13,608 nucleotides of DNA from an uncultured Leptotrichia sp. (GTDB lineage Bacteria > Fusobacteriota > Fusobacteriia > Fusobacteriales > Leptotrichiaceae), in the NCBI GenBank assembly GCA_938017765.1, contig CALIJH010000156.1, positions 1 to 13,608 of the forward strand. The letters run 5' to 3'. The notes under the pieces are model-generated. The model searched no databases and was not told the origin of the DNA. It worked only from the letters and a program-made list of their open reading frames with translations. Shown piece by piece: positions 13,554-13,608 of the stretch (the stretch's first letter is position 1; the number at the start of each line of letters is the position of its first letter). Made by a program: the position numbers and the translations under genes.

Positions 13554-13608
13554 GGGTTGTCTCATAAAGTAAATAAAATTACCAAATCATAAATTCTATA
13601 TATTTTAC
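13554..13608. mobile_element. Terminal fragment of an insertion sequence (IS end facing left)
   Basis: It begins GGGTTGTCTCATAAAG and continues out of the window. It matches the reverse complement of positions 41-90 at 35 of 50 ungapped positions, including an 8-nt identical block TATATATT about 42 nt inside the end. The coding part lies beyond the window, so family and completeness are unknown. Confidence 0.55.

Noticed and set aside
1..13608. CRISPR array, tRNA or rRNA genes, riboswitch
   Set aside because: No regularly spaced repeats, cloverleaf-like sequences, rRNA motifs or conserved riboswitch cores were seen on either strand.

Overview
The window is very AT-rich DNA, most likely from a member of the Fusobacteria in the Leptotrichia/Leptotrichiaceae range. 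This is an inference from base composition, codon use, strong AGGAG-type ribosome binding sites, TTGACA/TATAAT promoters and a lysine-rich SFSA-type signal peptide; no rRNA or marker gene confirms it. Twelve protein genes are supported. No tRNA, rRNA or CRISPR array is visible. Both edges hold about 50-90 nt of related insertion-sequence (IS) ends, so the segment lies between two copies of one IS family.

Left part (114-4548, all minus strand): murQ (MurNAc-6-phosphate etherase) lies next to the left IS end and has a 23-nt Fur-box-like palindrome upstream of its promoter. Next, read in transcription order from the right, come a degenerate paralogue of a PD-(D/E)XK nuclease (3445-4548), a WYL-domain regulator with a textbook promoter (2412-3353), and an intact PD-(D/E)XK nuclease (1164-2273). 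The two nuclease-like proteins align end to end, but the first has lost the catalytic residues. An active/inactive pair around a WYL regulator is the best candidate here for an undescribed, possibly defence-related, system.

Middle part (4549-6549): a 395-nt gene-poor gap with a strong terminator and a possible small RNA, a lipoprotein with a C-terminal membrane helix (LppM-like), and a DJ-1/PfpI-family protein.

Right-middle part (6687-9126, minus strand): a YafY-type WYL regulator is followed by a tight three-gene operon of a VOC/glyoxalase-fold protein, a GyrI-like protein and a ClbS/DfsB-family protein. Characterised members of the last two families include hydrolases that open the reactive cyclopropane of DNA-alkylating natural products, and VOC proteins include bleomycin-type drug binders. 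A perfect 10-4-10 palindrome containing TGACAC/GTGTCA sits between regulator and operon. The operon therefore reads as a genotoxin-resistance cassette (inference).

Right part (9343-12918, plus strand): divergent from the regulator is a pair of full ABC exporter-fold half-transporters that probably form a heterodimer. It could supply efflux for the same stress or carry some other substrate. A possible terminator hairpin and an internal promoter overlap between the two genes. A small secreted protein of unknown function (13036-13449) closes the gene content before the right IS end.
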